From the NCBI GenBank assembly GCA_964017235.1, contig OZ024931.1, positions 122,523,530 through 122,587,529 on the forward strand: a stretch of 64,000 bases of DNA. The letters are read 5' to 3'. Numbering within the stretch: the stretch's first letter is position 1; the number at the start of each line of letters is the position of its first letter. A program made the translations under genes and the position numbers. Positions 61,432-64,000 of the stretch are shown here, piece by piece. The notes beneath the pieces are model-generated. The model was not told the origin of the DNA. It saw nothing but the letters and a program-made list of their open reading frames with translations, and searched no databases. The stretch is from Sabellastarte sp. h YS-2021 (taxonomy: Eukaryota > Annelida > Polychaeta > Sabellida > Sabellidae).

Positions 61432-62715
61432 GGGATAGCTGCTCTGCAGAGATACCCTGAAGATAAAAAATTTCGTCGAAATCGCTCTATGTAGCACGGT
61501 TTTCGAAATATAAGCATTTTTGTGTTTTGCAATTTTTGCGCAAAAATTCGAAAATTCAAACTGGCCGCCATTTTTGGCAAGATAAAATTTTTTTGAAAAT
61601 TGGTATGGCTACTCTGCAGAGATACCCTGTGGGTCAAAAATTTCGTTGAAATCGCTCTATCTAGCACGGTTTTCGAGATATAAGCATTTTTGTGTTTTGC
61701 AATTTTGCGAAAAATTTGAAAATTCAAAATGGCCGCCATTTTTGGCGAGACAAAAATTTTTTCAAAATTGGGATAACTACTCTGCAGAGATACCCTGAGG
61801 GTCAAAAATTTCGTCGAAATCACTCTATCTAGCAGGGTTTTTGAGATATAAGCATTTTTATGTTTTGCAATTTTTGCGAAAAATTCGAAAATTCAAAATG
61901 GCCGCCATTTTTGGCGAGACAAAATTTTTTTGAAAATTGGCATGGCTACTCTGCAGATATACCCTGTGGGTCAAAAATTTCGACGAAATCGCTCGATCTA
62001 GCAGGGTTTTCGAGATATAAGCATTTTTATGTTTTGCAATTTTTGCGAAAAATTCGAAAATTCAAAATGGCCGCCATTTTTTGCGAGAAATTTCTTGTTT
62101 GAAAATTGGCATGGCTACTCTGCAGATATACCCTGTGGGTCAAAAATTTCGTCGAAATCGCTCTATCTAGCAGGGTTTTCGAGATATAAGCATTTTTGTG
62201 TTTTGCAATTTTTGCGAAAAATTCGAAAATTCAAAATGGCCGCCATTTTTGGCGAGACAAAAATTTTTTCAAAATTGGGATAACTACTCTGCAGAGATAC
62301 CCTGAGAGTCAAAAATTTTGTCGAAATTGCTCTATCTAGCACAGTTTTTGAGATATAAGCATTTTTGTGTTTTGCAATTTTTGCGAAAATTTTGAAAATT
62401 CAAAATGGCCACCATTTTTGGCGAGACAAAAATTTTTTTGAAAATTGGGAAAAGTACTCCCCAGAGATATCCTGTGGGTCAAAAATTTTGTCGAAATTGC
62501 TCTATCTAGCACGGTTTTTGAGATATAAGCATTTTTGTGTTTTACAATTTTTGCGAAAATTTCGAAAATTCAAAATGGCCGCCATTTTGGGCGAGACAAA
62601 AATTTTTTGAAAATTGGGAAAACTACTCCGCAGAGATACCCTGTGGGTCAAAAATTTTGTCGAAATCGCTCTATCTAGCACGGTTTTCGAGATATAAGCA
62701 TTTTTGTGTTTTCCT
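61432..62715. repeat. 169 bp satellite subfamily, right part, about 7-8 monomers
   Basis: Units of 169-172 bp with CTACTCTGCAGAGATACCCT, TCAAAAATTTCGTCGAAATC, TCTAGCACGGTTTTCGAGAT, ATAAGCATTTTTGTGTTTTG and AAAATGGCCGCCATTTTTGG. Open frames on both strands are repeat shadows. Confidence 0.92.
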
Positions 62716-63284
62716 TATTTGGAAAATTCGTAATGATTAATTAATCATTAATTACTCGGCCATTTCTTGACCAATCAATGCCAAAATCTAATGATTTCCA
62801 GATTTTAATAGAATGAATGTATTTGCCAAGTTTCAGGTGAATTGGTAAAATTCCTTTCAAGTTATCATCCGGACAAGCTTCCCCATCGAAAAAAGACATT
62901 TTTGGTCATGTGACCTCTCTGATTGGTTGAAATGTCACTGCAGCATATTCAAAAAAATTCCCCAGGGCTACTGCCTAAACCTGCCAAATTTGAAAAGAAT
63001 CCGCCTAACGGTTACAGAGTTATAAGGAAAACAAAATGCGGAGCCGGCGGAGCCGCCGGAGCCGGCGGAGCCGGCGGAGCCAGAAGCTCTCCCATACACA
63101 AACAAGCGTCCCTTGCGGGACGCTTAATTATACCCTCCTTCTCACTTATATCAGAACCAACTCTTTAGGAGAATACAGTATATTTAATAGATTTATTGAA
63201 GTCAGTTTAGCAGTTATAAACAAATAAATGGCTTTTAAACAGAATGTTCCACAAAGAGATAATCAAAGTCTGTTTTGAAATTAT

Positions 63285-63760
63285 TTGACCATATTTTCAA
63301 AATTTGGCTTATACTTATATACCCCAGTGAACATTAGAAACATTTTTAAATGGTTTAAACGCTTACAAAATGTTTTTAAAACCTGTTTAAACCCTATCTT
63401 ATTGTTTTCTAAATGTTTCCAAGTGAAAGTTTATGCTATAATGTTTAAAAAACGTTTTATAAACATTCTCTATACAAACGTTTTTACTGAAAATGTTTGT
63501 TAAATATTTATAAAATAATTCAAGAGGCTAGGTTTGACTGAAAACCTTTTTCAAACATTTATAAAATAGTTGAAGAAATGAACCTTATGCTGGAAAAGTT
63601 TTTCAAACATTCATCATGAAATGTTTGATACATAGTACATGTAAAATGTTTAAACAACATTATTGATCAAATGTTTTAAAAACATTCTATCAAAAACGTT
63701 TTTTAAACCCATATTTTCAGAATGCTTATCAAACCTTCACCTTTAAACATCTCCAAACAA
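63285..63760. repeat. AT-rich block dense in AAATGTTT/AAACATTT
   Basis: About a dozen AAATGTTT or AAACATTT motifs in 450 bp with intervening AACGTTTTT variants. Probably a decayed short-period repeat; no terminal structure was found. The remaining sequence to 64000 shows nothing recognisable. Confidence 0.5.
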
Positions 63761-64000
63761 AGATGGAGGTGTGCAGTTACAGGGGATTTTAGAGGACTTT
63801 GTAAAAAATTGCCTCACATGCAATCCCTTAAAGTAAGAATTGAATGGGGGCACAATTTCTAAGCCACTATTTTACAATTTTAGACATAAAAATAATATTT
63901 TCATTAGTGAGCAACCTTAAAAAGATAATGAATTTGAACTCTGACCCCATTATTATCCAGACATTATTATGTTCATTTATAATGATTTTTTAACATTTAT

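Larger units (their letters stand above)
57090..63130 (-). mobile_element. HINE-like element, family B copy 2, with nested satellite
   Basis: Left hairpin GTTTTTGC-ATA-GCAAAAAC (57090-57108) and AAGCGTCCC (57110-57118). The right end has a GGAGCCGGC tract (63040-63081), then a palindrome AAGCGTCCC...GGGACGCTT (63104-63125) and AATTA. The core is a diverged 169 bp array interrupted by a 133 bp satellite. The right arm (62760-63035, TTTTTGGTCATGTGACC ... CTGCCAAATTTG) is shared with B1. Confidence 0.68.
43939..64000. other. Region upstream of the first recognised coding exon
   Basis: Twenty kilobases beyond the putative start exon, dominated by satellite-bearing elements C (44683-51080) and B2 (57090-63130). 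HINE copy A5 and a MITE (56131-56770) lie between them. The stretches 43939-44680, 51081-52850, 54097-56130 and 56771-57089 are AT-rich and contain no gene that I recognise. No TATA box, CpG-rich promoter or 5' UTR exon could be identified, so the transcription start is unknown. Confidence 0.55.

Noticed and set aside
61392-62740. Frames of 67-143 residues
   Set aside because: Translations of the diverged 169 bp repeat, with the same artefact on both strands.

Overview
The window is animal nuclear DNA, most likely from a bivalve or another mollusc. It shows short exons in multi-kilobase introns, tRNA-derived SINEs ending in a GACGTAAAACC-type tail, and several tandem-core repeat families of the kind common in bivalves. 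There is no prokaryotic gene organisation, and nearly all short open frames are repeat shadows.

The one host gene I can support lies on the minus strand. It is the 5' part of a Munc13-related gene of the BAIAP3/UNC13D type. Four coding pieces join in consistent phase: 43886-43938 (probable start), 32256-32343, 23324-23404 and 16573-16740. Together they give about 130 N-terminal residues, ending just before the point where the family's first C2 domain begins. Introns are about 11.5, 8.9 and 6.6 kb, and the fourth intron runs off the low-coordinate end. Everything else in 1-44 kb is intron filled with repeats; 44-64 kb is upstream of the first recognised coding exon.

The dominant repeats are large non-autonomous elements that I read as Helentron-associated (HINE/DINE-1-like). 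Each has a short hairpin at one end, next to a 9-12 bp motif that reappears inverted at the other end, often inside a palindrome. In between lie a tandem core of 133-169 bp units and a GC-rich short-period tract. Family A (191-2066, 18577-19535, 21405-21741, 37587-38563, 52905-54096) has a 146 bp core carrying nuclear-receptor-like direct repeats. Family B (34880-36765, 57090-63130) has two copies with similar ends but different cores. Family C (44683-51080) is a 5.8 kb array of 169 bp monomers with an eight-monomer higher-order repeat. A further mosaic (D, 15300-18520) has a similar layout but no clear left end. All copies that can be oriented lie the same way round.

Other mobile DNA includes a Ginger-like DNA transposon with TTTA target duplications (28898-31284) that holds a 45 bp satellite and a coding remnant. 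There are several foldback/MITE elements, two pogo-like MITEs, four tRNA-Gly-derived SINEs (two with perfect 14-16 bp target duplications), three SINEs with another tRNA-like head but a similar 3' domain, a 5S-rRNA-like SINE, and LINE tails.
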